A stretch of 64,000 nt of DNA, from assembly GCA_019235715.1 (NCBI GenBank), contig JAFAKE010000070.1, forward strand, positions 1 through 64,000, in the 5' to 3' direction. The stretch is from Vulcanimicrobiota bacterium (GTDB lineage: Bacteria; Vulcanimicrobiota; Vulcanimicrobiia; Eremiobacterales; Eremiobacteraceae). The notes beneath the pieces were generated by a model, which was not told the origin of the DNA, searched no databases, and was given only the letters and a program-made list of their open reading frames with translations. Positions 48,055 through 56,481 of the stretch are shown piece by piece (positions within the stretch are counted from its first letter, which is position 1; each line of letters starts with the position of its first letter). Position numbers and translations under genes: made by a program.

Positions 48055-48888
48055 TTAGGCGACCGGTACCGGGGTTGTCGCGCTGGGATCGAGCGCCCAG
48101 TCGATCGCGAAGTCGGCGACCTCCTCCCATCCGTCTACCCCGCCGGTGAAGTGTGGACGTTCTCCAAACACTTTGAGCGCGGTAACCCCCGGCGACTTGC
48201 TGATGAGCTCGAAATTCGCTTTGGAATAACTGAACGGGACCAAATGGTCTTGACCGCCCGCGATGATAAGGATGGGCGCACGATCGGCTTTGACGTCGAC
48301 GCGAGCCGGTGAGTGGACCGCGAAATTCTCGAATGCGCCTTCGAACAGCACGCGGTTGGCGCACGGAATCGCATAACGTTCGTAGAGTTCCCGAGATTTC
48401 TCGGTCGAAACCGTGTTCGTGAACGCGTAGTGGAACTGCTCGGGCGTGAGCATCGTCGCTTTATCGACGTTAAGCGGATTGGCGAGCACGGGCGCTGCTG
48501 CGCGAAGCGTCGAGAACGGAAGTTCCAGGACGCCCGCCGGAGCGGTCGGATCGATGCCGACGACGGCCGACCCGAACCCATGATAGGCGAGCAGCTGCGC
48601 GAACAATCCGCCGAACGAGTGTCCCATGATGATCGGTGATTTGAGTTTGCTTACTTGCGCGCTCAAGTTGTCGAGGACGGATTTGACGCTCAACTTTGTG
48701 AGCGGCGTCGGATCGTTGCGCAACTCCTCGACGCTGCCTTCGAGACCTGGCCACGCAAGCGGACGGACGTCGAAGCCGCGCTGCTTGTAGCGCTCCACCC
48801 ATGGATCCCAACTTTGGTGGTTCAGAAATAAGCCGTGGATCAAGGCGATGGTGCGCGCAGGCTTCGCCGCAGACATCTCGGCGCTCAT
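48055..48888 (-). CDS. Alpha/beta hydrolase
   Basis: The protein has 277 residues. HG in LIHGLFLNHQSWDPW forms the oxyanion hole, the nucleophile elbow is MGHSFGGLFA, the acid is in GGQDHLVPF, and the His is in ERPHFTGG. This is a cytoplasmic esterase- or haloperoxidase-like enzyme with no signal peptide. The substrate is not evident. It shares strand and spacing with the ferritin-like gene but not a four-base overlap. Confidence 0.88.
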   Translation of the reverse strand: MSAEMSAAKPARTIALIHGLFLNHQSWDPWVERYKQRGFDVRPLAWPGLEGSVEELRNDPTPLTKLSVKSVLDNLSAQVSKLKSPIIMGHSFGGLFAQLLAYHGFGSAVVGIDPTAPAGVLELPFSTLRAAAPVLANPLNVDKATMLTPEQFHYAFTNTVSTEKSRELYERYAIPCANRVLFEGAFENFAVHSPARVDVKADRAPILIIAGGQDHLVPFSYSKANFELISKSPGVTALKVFGERPHFTGGVDGWEEVADFAIDWALDPSATTPVPVA

Positions 48889-49125
48889 GACTTTCCTCGC
48901 GTTCTACTCCAGCCGTGCAGAACGAGCCGTCCTACATTGGGGCCGCAACAATTCATCCGACCGCAGCCTACTCCTTTGGGAGACGCCTGCGACGCATAGC
49001 CCGAGCCGCCAAAGGCTGCTCGAACGTCCCAGTTTGTTGACGCACGCCAAACGTCGCTGTCCTCAGGAAACAGACGTCGCATCCGCCTCATCGCTTGTCG
49101 AGGGCGAGGGTTGCGTCTTTATCTA

Positions 49126-49719
49126 TTACTCGACTGCCGACCGCCTGCTCGCGCGGGCGCGGGTGCGCGTACCTTCATAATGTCGAACGCTGCCGCCGGC
49201 AGACACTTCGATGAGCTCGTCGGCGACACACGTATGAAACGACATGACGACCATGTCGGCGCCGTCAGGATAAAATTCGTGCAGAGTGGCTGCCGGGATG
49301 ACGCACCACTCGTTCGCGTTCGGTCCCTCCGACGAGGCTGAAAACAAATCTCCCGTCTGGGCGTCGATCTTCGACTGTCCGCGACCCTCGAGCACGATCA
49401 TGTGCTGCACGCTATTCGGATGCATGTGTGCTCCCGACCATGTATCTTTCTTGAGCACGAAGAGCCATGCCGATTTGATCGATGCCGGCAACTGCTCGGC
49501 AACGGTTGAAAGAGCGACGTTCGCCCACACAAACGGCTCTGACGACAGATCGACGTCGCGCTTGAGCTTGCTGATCGTTTCGATAACGCCGGCATCGCGA
49601 ACCAGGCTGTGCACTGCTTTGCTCAAGCGATTGAGATGATCGCTCGCGCTGCTTATGGCCGGCTCCGCCGATTGAAGATGTTCGGGAAATCCTGTTGGAT
49701 CCGGTTGGCGAATATCCAT
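49126..49719 (-). CDS. Cupin-domain protein
   Basis: The protein has 197 residues from ATG 49719. The cupin core has SGAHMHPNSVQHMIVLEGRG, in which the His residues would bind a metal, followed by EWCVIPAATLHEFYPDGADMVVMSFH. The N-terminus has a helical region with many Ser and Leu. Function unknown; cupins here could be enzymes or sensors. It overlaps the upstream membrane-protein gene on the same strand by 67 bases, so the start may lie further in. Confidence 0.7.
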   Translation of the reverse strand: MDIRQPDPTGFPEHLQSAEPAISSASDHLNRLSKAVHSLVRDAGVIETISKLKRDVDLSSEPFVWANVALSTVAEQLPASIKSAWLFVLKKDTWSGAHMHPNSVQHMIVLEGRGQSKIDAQTGDLFSASSEGPNANEWCVIPAATLHEFYPDGADMVVMSFHTCVADELIEVSAGGSVRHYEGTRTRARASRRSAVE

Positions 49720-49904
49720 ATCGCATTGTAAACGAGCAGCGCGATGGTAAGCCAGGTTATCCAGAATGTCGCAGGATAGCTCGGCAGATAAATCTTCACC
49801 GCCGCCGTAAGGCACAGCGCGACTGCGGTCGGCCACCACAAGATCTTGCGCGCAAGCCCGGCAAACGCCAGCGCGACGAGCAGCAGATAGACGTAAGGCC
49901 CCAT
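49653..49904 (-). CDS. Small membrane protein, hypothetical
   Basis: The protein has 83 residues with about three hydrophobic stretches (4-18, 22-40 and 46-66) and a basic C-terminal tail (NRIQQDFPNIFNRRSRP). No family is recognised. It is followed by and overlaps the cupin gene, suggesting co-expression. Confidence 0.65.
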   Translation of the reverse strand: MGPYVYLLLVALAFAGLARKILWWPTAVALCLTAAVKIYLPSYPATFWITWLTIALLVYNAIWIFANRIQQDFPNIFNRRSRP

Positions 49905-50087
49905 TGCGGGCGCTTACTTGGGTCGAGGCGAGTCGAAAAGCCTGCGGACCGCTACTTTGAATCCGGGTAAGGAGTCGTGCTGGACAATACCCTCTTGACT
50001 GAGGACTTCAATACTTCGCGCGTCCCTAGGCGGTTCCAGCTGTTCCGGCGCCGGTTCGTGAAGCCCATTCGTGCGTCAGGTCTGAAG

Positions 50088-51479
50088 TCAGTGCGCCTCG
50101 AGCGGCTCCGTGTAGAATGTGCTCTTGTATATGTTCTTGTACGCGAGCATCGGAACGATTCCGATCGCGAGCAATCCAAGCGTCACAGTATCGGCGCGCC
50201 AGCCCGCGCTGATCAGCTGCGCGACCACGACGACCCACAAGAAAAGCGCAGCGCCGAGCGGCCAGACCCCTTTGAGCCACAACGCCTGCCGGTCGTGCGC
50301 GAATTCGCTTCGATAATAACGTGCGCATGCGAACGCCGACAGGCCATAGTAGAACGCGATGTAGATACCGATCGCATTGACCGACTCGTTGAGCACGTCA
50401 GATACGCTCGAGCTTGCGGCCGCTGCGGCGAAAAGCAGCAGCGAAATGACGCCCATAAGAATGCTTCCGAACCACGGCGTCTGGTAACGCGGGTTCAATT
50501 CGCCGAAACGCTCGCCGATCACCCGGTCGCGGCTCATGGACATCAGCGTGCGGCTGACGACGAGCAGCGAGGTCTCGAGCGTGCCGACGGTGCTCAAAAT
50601 GACGATGATAACGGAGATATCGCTCCACGGACGAGGTAAGATCGCATTGGCGAAGACGTCGAGCAGATTGGAACCGGCGGCGGCGATCGACTGCGCCGGC
50701 AGCACGAGCTGGATGCTGATCTGCATGGAGACGAAGAGGATGAGCAAGATCAACACGCCGCGCAAGCCGCCGATGCCCGGCGCGCGGCTATGGTCGACCG
50801 TCTCTTCCGCGAGATTGGCGGTGACATCCCAGCCCCAAAAGTAGAACAGTGCGACCAGCGCGCCGGCCAATACTGCCGCGAGACCTCCTGCCGGGTACGG
50901 TGAGAACCATGCGATTCGAAACGCGTGCGCGTGGCCCGCTGCGATCGCAGCTGCGATTCCGATAACGGCCAACGCCGCCAGCCCGACGATCTCCAGTCCA
51001 GTGACAACGCGTTGGAAGTATGCGGTGGTGCGGATGCCGACGAGCACGATGATGTTGACCAGCACGAACCAGAGCGCACCGACGCCCGTCACTGCGAGGA
51101 CGTTGGTCGCAAGTCGCGGGGCGAAGAGATCGAGCGTCGCCGACGCCGCCGGCAATGAGCCGGCGACCATGAAGATCGTGTTCGCGACGAGGATCGACCA
51201 GCCGGCGAGAAAGCCGAGCTCCGGATTGAGCGCACGTCCGACCCACGCGTAGCCGGCGCCGGCGTCCGACCGCCATGCGTTGAGGTAATAGTAGGCGACG
51301 GCGAGCCCGAACATCACGACCGCGCCGAGCAATAGTGCGCCCGGACCGAACAGGCCGACAGCCGCCATCAGCGCGCCGGTGCTCACCGCGATCGAATTCG
51401 CCGGCGCCGTGCCGGCGACCGCGATCAGCGCGGAGTCGAGCCGCGAGAGTACGTTGTGTCGAAGCTGCGTGGCGTCCAT
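50088..51479 (-). CDS. APC-family amino acid/amine permease
   Basis: The protein has 463 residues from the ATG giving MDATQLRHNVLSRLDS; a longer frame exists. About twelve TM helices are visible, with the APC start LDSALIAVAGTAPANSIAVSTGALMAAVG and the conserved Gly-rich core. It imports an amino acid or polyamine with proton or sodium symport (family knowledge). The amine-oxidase-type flavoprotein gene lies twelve bases upstream on the same strand, which points to an amine or amino-acid substrate such as putrescine (inference). Confidence 0.88.
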   Translation of the reverse strand: MDATQLRHNVLSRLDSALIAVAGTAPANSIAVSTGALMAAVGLFGPGALLLGAVVMFGLAVAYYYLNAWRSDAGAGYAWVGRALNPELGFLAGWSILVANTIFMVAGSLPAASATLDLFAPRLATNVLAVTGVGALWFVLVNIIVLVGIRTTAYFQRVVTGLEIVGLAALAVIGIAAAIAAGHAHAFRIAWFSPYPAGGLAAVLAGALVALFYFWGWDVTANLAEETVDHSRAPGIGGLRGVLILLILFVSMQISIQLVLPAQSIAAAGSNLLDVFANAILPRPWSDISVIIVILSTVGTLETSLLVVSRTLMSMSRDRVIGERFGELNPRYQTPWFGSILMGVISLLLFAAAAASSSVSDVLNESVNAIGIYIAFYYGLSAFACARYYRSEFAHDRQALWLKGVWPLGAALFLWVVVVAQLISAGWRADTVTLGLLAIGIVPMLAYKNIYKSTFYTEPLEAH

Positions 51480-51490
51480 ATTCGATAGTA

Positions 51491-52786
51491 TCAGCTCACC
51501 ATGTCCAAAAGGCGATACCACGCTCCCGCGGCTGAGACGAGGCCGGGCACCATGCGATGAATGCCGAGCGCAGGGACGGGGAACGTGCTGCGCATGAACG
51601 GACTATCGACGTACGTGTCTCCGGCGACCTGCGCGCCGATCTGCGACCCGAGCAGGGTCGCTAATGCAACCCCATGGCCAGCGTAGCCGGCGGCGTAATA
51701 GGTACCGGCGATCTCGCCGGCGTGCGGAAGCATGTCTGCGGTGAAGTCGATGGTGCCGCCCCAGGCGTAGTCGATCTTCACATCGCTGAGCTGGGGAAAG
51801 AGCGCAATCATGTCCGCGCGCAAGACTTCGGCGCTCTGCTCCGTCGCGCTTGAGGATTCAGGCACAAATGACGCCCGGCCGCCGAAGAGCACGCGCTGGT
51901 CGGACGTCAGCCTATAATAATGAAGGAAGTGCTTCGAATCGAACATCATGCGCTTAGCCGGTGCGACCGCTCGCGCCAGCTGGTCGGGGAGAGCCTCCGT
52001 CGCGATCACGTAGGAACCGATGGGGACGATGCGCCGGCGCAGCCATTGCGACTCGGGGCCGGTATACGCCCCGGTGGCGATGACGACGTGCTCGGCTGAG
52101 AGCATGCTACTGCATGCGCGAATGTGAAATTTGCCGTTCTTGCGATCGATGGCGAGCACGGGATTGTGCACGCAAACGAGGGCGCCGGCATTCACCGCGG
52201 CGCGCGCGACTCCCAGCACGAGCTTGGCAGGATTGACGCCCGCGCTCGCCTCGTCGACAAGTCCGCCGAAGTATGCGCCGGATCCAACTTCCGACGCAAG
52301 ACTTTGTTGCGGCACGAGCTTCACGGAGCGGTCGAAACTTCCGTTGATGAGCTCGGCATCTCTCTCGAATTGAGCGTAATGCCCGGGCTTCGATGCAAGC
52401 GCGATGTGTCCGCTCCTCGAAAAATCGCAGTCGATGTGCTCTTCCTCGATCAAACGCTCTACGAAATCGATCGCGGCGAGCGACGCGGCGTCGAGCTTGC
52501 GCGCAATCTCCATTCCAAAGCGCTCGACTAGCTCGTGCGCACCGACTTTCAAGCCCGTCAACACCATCCCGCCATTGCGCGAGCTCGCGCCCCAACCAAC
52601 CTCCTGCGCTTCCAGTACGGTTGCGCGCACGCCGCGTTTCGCAAGCGCGCGCGCGGCGGAGAGCCCTGTCAGGCCGGCGCCGACGATCGCCACGTCGCAA
52701 GTCGCCGGCACGTCTTGGCCGTTTGCGATGTGCTCAGCCGTCGGCGCATCGCCAAGCGTTTGGTGCCAGTACGAAGCATACTTCAT
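51491..52786 (-). CDS. FAD-dependent oxidoreductase, gamma-glutamylputrescine oxidase (PuuB)-like
   Basis: The protein has 431 residues of the DAO superfamily. The FAD-binding Rossmann motif is CDVAIVGAGLTGLSAARALAKRG, followed by the family-typical GWGASSRNGGMV. The C-terminus has YAWGGTIDFTADMLPHAG and AAGYAGHGVALATLLG, which close over FAD. This pattern is seen in gamma-glutamylputrescine oxidase and related glycine/sarcosine oxidases. The reaction is oxidative deamination of an amine using O2. With the downstream permease it forms a two-gene uptake and oxidation unit; the other puu genes are not in this window. Confidence 0.9.
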   Translation of the reverse strand: MKYASYWHQTLGDAPTAEHIANGQDVPATCDVAIVGAGLTGLSAARALAKRGVRATVLEAQEVGWGASSRNGGMVLTGLKVGAHELVERFGMEIARKLDAASLAAIDFVERLIEEEHIDCDFSRSGHIALASKPGHYAQFERDAELINGSFDRSVKLVPQQSLASEVGSGAYFGGLVDEASAGVNPAKLVLGVARAAVNAGALVCVHNPVLAIDRKNGKFHIRACSSMLSAEHVVIATGAYTGPESQWLRRRIVPIGSYVIATEALPDQLARAVAPAKRMMFDSKHFLHYYRLTSDQRVLFGGRASFVPESSSATEQSAEVLRADMIALFPQLSDVKIDYAWGGTIDFTADMLPHAGEIAGTYYAAGYAGHGVALATLLGSQIGAQVAGDTYVDSPFMRSTFPVPALGIHRMVPGLVSAAGAWYRLLDMVS

Positions 52787-52886
52787 GCGAAGGCCGCCAT
52801 CGTCGCATAACTACGCGATGCGTTCGGTGAGGGCCTCGCCTTAGGCGACGTCGACACCACTGCGCGTGCGCTTGAATATGACTAGA

Positions 52887-53432
52887 TTACTTCGGCCTGT
52901 CCTCGCCCGGCAGCGTGAACAATGTTCGCACGACTAAAGAGAATCCGGGCAACGCCGCGTGCTGCAGCGTCTCGTCCTCTCTGAGGATCCGGCTTCCGGC
53001 AGCGTCGCGGATCGTGATGGTTTTTCGTTGCGGGTCAACGAGAAATACGACTGCAGTACCGGCACCAAGGTAGACGCGCGTTTTTTCGTCGATGTCTGCC
53101 TGAGCATCTTCAGGCGAGCGCACTTCAACCACCGCGTCCGGTGAGACGCGGGGGATGTCGGTATCCTTAAGCTGCTCTAACGGCATGCGCGCGTACGACA
53201 GAAAGGCGATATCTGGCACGAGCGTCCGTCCGATTTCGCCTGGCGGTCGCACTTGGAAGTGCCACTCAGTGGCGGCCACTCCATTTTTCCGTTCGTGCGT
53301 CCACGCGGTGAGTGCCGACACGAACTCGCTTTGTGCGACAGCGTGCCTGCGCTTCGGGCTCACCTTTTGGAGAACCCGGTTGTTGACCCATTCGAGCGCC
53401 GGCTTGGCTTCCGGCAAAATGATTTCGTGCAT
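52887..53432 (-). CDS. Uma2 family (DUF820) endonuclease-fold protein
   Basis: The protein has 181 residues. The PD-(D/E)XK-like Uma2 pattern is present: LVPDIAFLS, DAVVEVRSPEDAQADIDEKTRVY and GTAVVFLVDPQRKTITI. Such proteins are numerous in some phyla, are often of unknown function, and may come from transposon or restriction origins. The next gene on the same strand is the WYL regulator, but with a gap of 63 bases and no clear functional link. Confidence 0.85.
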   Translation of the reverse strand: MHEIILPEAKPALEWVNNRVLQKVSPKRRHAVAQSEFVSALTAWTHERKNGVAATEWHFQVRPPGEIGRTLVPDIAFLSYARMPLEQLKDTDIPRVSPDAVVEVRSPEDAQADIDEKTRVYLGAGTAVVFLVDPQRKTITIRDAAGSRILREDETLQHAALPGFSLVVRTLFTLPGEDRPK

Positions 53433-53495
53433 GCGTACACGCGGATGATATCACGCCTGGCACTCTATCGTCTAGTTTACGGGCCGGCCGTAAAG

Positions 53496-54536
53496 CTAAT
53501 CGGCGACCCAGTCGAATCGCAAGAGCCGTTCGTCGACCGGCACGCGTTCAGCCCATTTGTGATCGGTGAGGATCGCGTCCGCGAAATGCCGAGCCATTTC
53601 GGCGGCTTCAGGCGGAGCCGTGATCTTGGCGTCACCGCCAAAGCTGAGCACCCAGGCCACGATTTCTCGCGGATCGTCGACCTCGAAGATCATTTCAACG
53701 GAACCGTCAGCAAGATTTTTCCGCTTCACTTCAGCCGGCCAGCGCCGTGCGTTGACGTCAGCCGCTCGATTGCGGGCGAACCGGACGACGATGCGGAGAA
53801 CATTTCTTTTTTCGGCAGGTCGTGTCGAGCCGTCACCTGAGATGTAGATCCCGAAACTATGCTTCAACCAATTATCCAATCGCAGCTCTGCATCGGGCTT
53901 GAAGACGTCACCCTCTTTGCTCGCAGCCTCAGTCATCCGATCGATCGCGAAAAATTTGGGATGGTGCGCGCCTTCCTCCGGCCCCCACACATAGATACGA
54001 CCGGTGTAGTCGAATAGCTCGTATGGGGCGATCGCGCGACGAGATTCAACGCCGTCGCGGCTGCGGCGATACTTGAAGCGAAGGATGGTGTGATTGCGGA
54101 CCGCACCTTCCGCCGTCTTGAGACAGTCGAAATAGATCTTGTCCATGCGCGGCTGCGGTTGGCGCGGCGGCAGCTGTTCTGTCGCCGACGGGTCGAGTTC
54201 AGAAAGCTGCTCATCCCAGCGGTCTAGCTGCGGCCCGATGCCTTCCACGAATGGGCTCCCAAGCCGGGAGACCGCGACTCGCAGCAAGGCAAGCAGCTCG
54301 CGTTTGCGTGGATCCATCTTGGGCGCTTTAGAACGCGTCCAGCTTCCGATGACTGTGAACCTTTTGGTTTTCGCATTCCAGCGCAACCGGCAACCTTCGG
54401 CCGCAAGCTCGCGCTTGATGCGCTTCCAGGTGCTCGGGGAAAAGGTTTTTCCGTAGATCACCGCCGCGCGCCTGACAGTGACCTCGCGTTTTGTGTCGAG
54501 CTCTTCCAGCAGAGCCGCAAATGCTCTGGCCTTCAT
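53496..54536 (-). CDS. WYL-domain transcriptional regulator
   Basis: The protein has 346 residues. The N-terminal winged helix (about 1-70) has EVTVRRAAVIYGKTFSPSTWKRIKRELAAEGCRL. A WYL domain follows (about 135-230), with ILRFKYRRSR, APYELFDYTGRIYVWGPEEG and HHPKFFAIDRM in the WYL arrangement, then the WCX-type C-terminal region (VKRKNLADGSVEMIFEVDDPREIVAWVLSFGGDAKITAPPE). The WYL core reads Ile-Tyr-Val rather than Trp-Tyr-Leu. WYL regulators bind nucleic-acid-type ligands and often control defence and DNA-damage genes. It is divergent from the nuclease operon and is likely its regulator. Confidence 0.9.
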   Translation of the reverse strand: MKARAFAALLEELDTKREVTVRRAAVIYGKTFSPSTWKRIKRELAAEGCRLRWNAKTKRFTVIGSWTRSKAPKMDPRKRELLALLRVAVSRLGSPFVEGIGPQLDRWDEQLSELDPSATEQLPPRQPQPRMDKIYFDCLKTAEGAVRNHTILRFKYRRSRDGVESRRAIAPYELFDYTGRIYVWGPEEGAHHPKFFAIDRMTEAASKEGDVFKPDAELRLDNWLKHSFGIYISGDGSTRPAEKRNVLRIVVRFARNRAADVNARRWPAEVKRKNLADGSVEMIFEVDDPREIVAWVLSFGGDAKITAPPEAAEMARHFADAILTDHKWAERVPVDERLLRFDWVAD

Positions 54537-54556
54537 GTCCTTGTTATCGGCTTCGT

Positions 54557-54577
54557 CCGGGTCAGATTCTGACCCGG
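54557..54577. promoter_or_regulatory. 21-bp palindrome between WYL gene and nuclease operon
   Basis: CCGGGTCAGA and TCTGACCCGG are perfect reverse complements around one central T. The site lies 21 bases before the WYL start and about 90 before the operon start. A second inverted repeat, GGTCGGC at 54576-54582 with GCCGACC at 54599-54605, overlaps its edge. It is the best operator candidate for the WYL protein. It could also form a hairpin in RNA. Confidence 0.6.
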
Positions 54578-54593
54578 TCGGCTCGCGGCCGTC

Positions 54594-54623
54594 ATGACGC
54601 CGACCGGTCCAGCACGCTATCCT
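54594..54623 (+). promoter_or_regulatory. Candidate promoter of the nuclease operon
   Basis: ATGACG (54594-54599) and TATCCT (54618-54623) are spaced 18 bases, four of six matches each. If used, the ATG at 54594 would lie in the -35, so the next in-frame ATG (54666) would be the start of the first gene. The second inverted repeat overlaps the -35, which fits repression. Confidence 0.35.
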
Positions 54624-54665
54624 TTTCGTGTAGACGACGAATCATGGAAAGGACCGTGGATCGCG

Positions 54666-55508
54666 ATGAGAACGCCCAATGCTGACGACCTCGTGAACCA
54701 AGTGCTACGCGCTGCGAGCGAGGGTGACGGCGTCACCCAAGACGATTTGCGCAAGCGCCTGACGTTTGCATTCGACATGTACGAGGGCAGCGCTGCCGCA
54801 CCATCCCTAGCCCAGATCTTGCGCTTCAGCCGGCGCACCCATCGGGCGCAACAGCGCCTCCTCGAAGCCAAGTTGGTCTGTCAAATGCAGGGCATGCTGC
54901 GCACCACGCGGCTTGGCGAGGCATTCTTGCACGCCGGTTGCCGGCGCATAGACGAAGCCACACTTGCGCGCCTCGCGGAGTCCCTTCCCACCCAAGAATC
55001 GCTGCCGCTCGAGCAGGCGCAACCGATGCAGAGCGAGTTGGCTGATACGGAAGCTGCCGAATCCGAAAGCGAGCCGGTTCTTGATGCCAAGGCGCTGATG
55101 GCCGCAACGCGTCTGAAATATTATCGCCACGGCAAAGACCTCTATAGCGTCACGTTCGATGCCGACCTGCGCACGTGGACCCTGGAGATCTGGTTCTCTG
55201 GTCGCGTCGTGCGCGCGCGTACATTCGTGATGCGAGCGCCCAAGACCGGCCACGCGCGAGCGCAGCTGCTTGAGGCGGCGATGCGCGTCAACGAGATCGC
55301 GGTGCCGCATTTCTTCGTCGACGATCGCGATGGCTTGTACCTTGGCGTCGATGAACGCCAGGAGAATATCGATGCGGCATCGCTCCGCTCGCTGATCTTC
55401 ACGCTGTTTTCTGTGGCTGCGGACCAGTACGCGCGGCTCTACCGCCTCGTCACGAGCGAAGACGCACTCGCTACGCTTGAAGCGGCGTACAAGAGGAGCG
55501 GATCGTGA
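54666..55508 (+). CDS. Winged-helix / YbjN-like protein, first gene of the WYL-linked operon
   Basis: The protein has 280 residues from the ATG giving MRTPNADDLVNQVL; ATG 54594 would add 24 residues but lies in the likely promoter. The N-terminal 100 residues are helical with a winged-helix-like pattern (VTQDDLRKRLTF ... RAQQRLLEAKLVCQMQGMLRTTRLGEAFL). A Glu/Gln-rich linker follows. The C-terminal half (about 150-280) resembles a YbjN or type-III-secretion-chaperone-like fold, with VTFDADLRTWTLEIWF, HFFVDDRDGLYLGVDE and SLIFTLFSVAADQYARLYRLV. I infer a DNA-binding or adaptor role; no catalytic motif is seen. The stop overlaps the next start as GTGA. Confidence 0.65.
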   Translation: MRTPNADDLVNQVLRAASEGDGVTQDDLRKRLTFAFDMYEGSAAAPSLAQILRFSRRTHRAQQRLLEAKLVCQMQGMLRTTRLGEAFLHAGCRRIDEATLARLAESLPTQESLPLEQAQPMQSELADTEAAESESEPVLDAKALMAATRLKYYRHGKDLYSVTFDADLRTWTLEIWFSGRVVRARTFVMRAPKTGHARAQLLEAAMRVNEIAVPHFFVDDRDGLYLGVDERQENIDAASLRSLIFTLFSVAADQYARLYRLVTSEDALATLEAAYKRSGS

Positions 55509-55828
55509 TCGATTCCGCGTCCGCGAAAGACCTCCGCTTCACCACGCATGCGCTGGTCCGCTACGTCGAGCGTCATGTCGATGCCGGCGCCGTTAAAATG
55601 TTGCGCCGGCGCGGACTGAGAGACGGCGCCATCCTGCGCGCGCTCGCGCCTCGGTTTGACGCGCAACTTGAGTTGTTTCGCTCAGGTGTGAGCGCTTGCG
55701 CACACCGCGGATTACGCGCGCAGAGCATCGCTGGCGTGCCGTTTCGGCTCAAGGTCGGACGCATGCGTGTGGTGATCCACAACGGGCGGTGCGTAACCGT
55801 GCTTCCCGCAGATCGGATGGCGTCCTGA
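55505..55828 (+). CDS. DUF4258-like small protein
   Basis: The protein has 107 residues. FTTHALVRYVERHV at the N-terminus and RMRVVIHNGRCVTVLP at the C-terminus match the overall layout of DUF4258-type proteins (T-x-HAL-x-R...ER and a final I-x-NG-x-x-VTV strand). That family has a RelE/BrnT-like fold and may be nuclease or toxin related. No catalytic residue can be named with confidence. The middle is Arg-rich. The GTGA and TGATG junctions on both sides tie it tightly to the operon. Confidence 0.55.
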   Translation: MIDSASAKDLRFTTHALVRYVERHVDAGAVKMLRRRGLRDGAILRALAPRFDAQLELFRSGVSACAHRGLRAQSIAGVPFRLKVGRMRVVIHNGRCVTVLPADRMAS

Positions 55829-56481
55829 TGAAAGATCTAGTCGTATCCCCCTCCTCATTCGGATTTCTGTACGAAGAGTGCCCAGCGTGTTACTACAATT
55901 CCGTGCATGGACTCCGCCGCCGCCCGTCGACGCCGTTTCCCTCTATCTTCACGCAAATCGACCGCGCGATGAAGGCGCGCTTTTCCGCTCCTGGATGGCA
56001 TGTTGTGGCGGGCGAACGGCGCCGCTTCAAGATCGCCGCGTCCGACGGCTGGGTGCGCTCGGCTCCCATTCCCGTGCGCGGCCACGACCTCACGCTTACG
56101 ATCCGCGGCACGTTCGATTCAGTACTGCGCTTCGAAGATGGCCGATTTGGCTTGTGCGATTGGAAGACCGCGCCCGTCAAAGCCGATCTGCTGTCCAAGT
56201 ACTCGCGTCAGTTGCACGCGTATACCTTCGCGCTCGAACGCCCGGCACTCGATGAGCCTCAGCGCATCGACGAACTCGGCCTTGGTGTGTTCGAGCCCGC
56301 TGCATTTGACGTGAACGCCGGCGCTCAGGCGAGCCTCACGGGGGGACTCACATGGTTGGCGATGACGCGCGACGACGTCCGCTTCGCGCGCTTCTTGCAG
56401 AGCGTCGGGCAACTGCTCGCGCTTCCGAATGCGCCGCCGCCCTCTCCGAGCTGCGCCTTCTGCGCGTATCGCGCCGCATGA
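55828..56481 (+). CDS. PD-(D/E)XK nuclease, RecB/Cas4-like, with Cys cluster
   Basis: The protein has 217 residues from ATG. The RecB-family start SPSSFGFLYEECPACYY includes Cys18 and Cys21. The nuclease core has GTFDSVLRFEDGRFGLCDWKTAP, with the motif II Asp and the D-x-K of motif III, then YSRQLHAYTFALE with the conserved Gln-x3-Tyr. The C-terminus has Cys209 and Cys212 (SCAFCAY). The Cys pairs are placed as in Cas4 and AddB, where four Cys bind a [4Fe-4S] cluster. A DNA exonuclease or end-processing role is likely. It is a stand-alone domain with no helicase. The next gene overlaps as ATGA. Confidence 0.85.
   Translation: MKDLVVSPSSFGFLYEECPACYYNSVHGLRRRPSTPFPSIFTQIDRAMKARFSAPGWHVVAGERRRFKIAASDGWVRSAPIPVRGHDLTLTIRGTFDSVLRFEDGRFGLCDWKTAPVKADLLSKYSRQLHAYTFALERPALDEPQRIDELGLGVFEPAAFDVNAGAQASLTGGLTWLAMTRDDVRFARFLQSVGQLLALPNAPPPSPSCAFCAYRAA

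Noticed and set aside
48889..49125. Short frames and structures between the alpha/beta hydrolase and cupin genes
   Set aside because: No ribosome binding site, no conserved motif and no strong stem; I see nothing definable in this gap.
52887..53432. Uma2 gene as part of the WYL-linked system
   Set aside because: It is on the same strand as the WYL gene, lies downstream of it with a separate gap, and Uma2 genes are widely scattered; a functional link is not supported.
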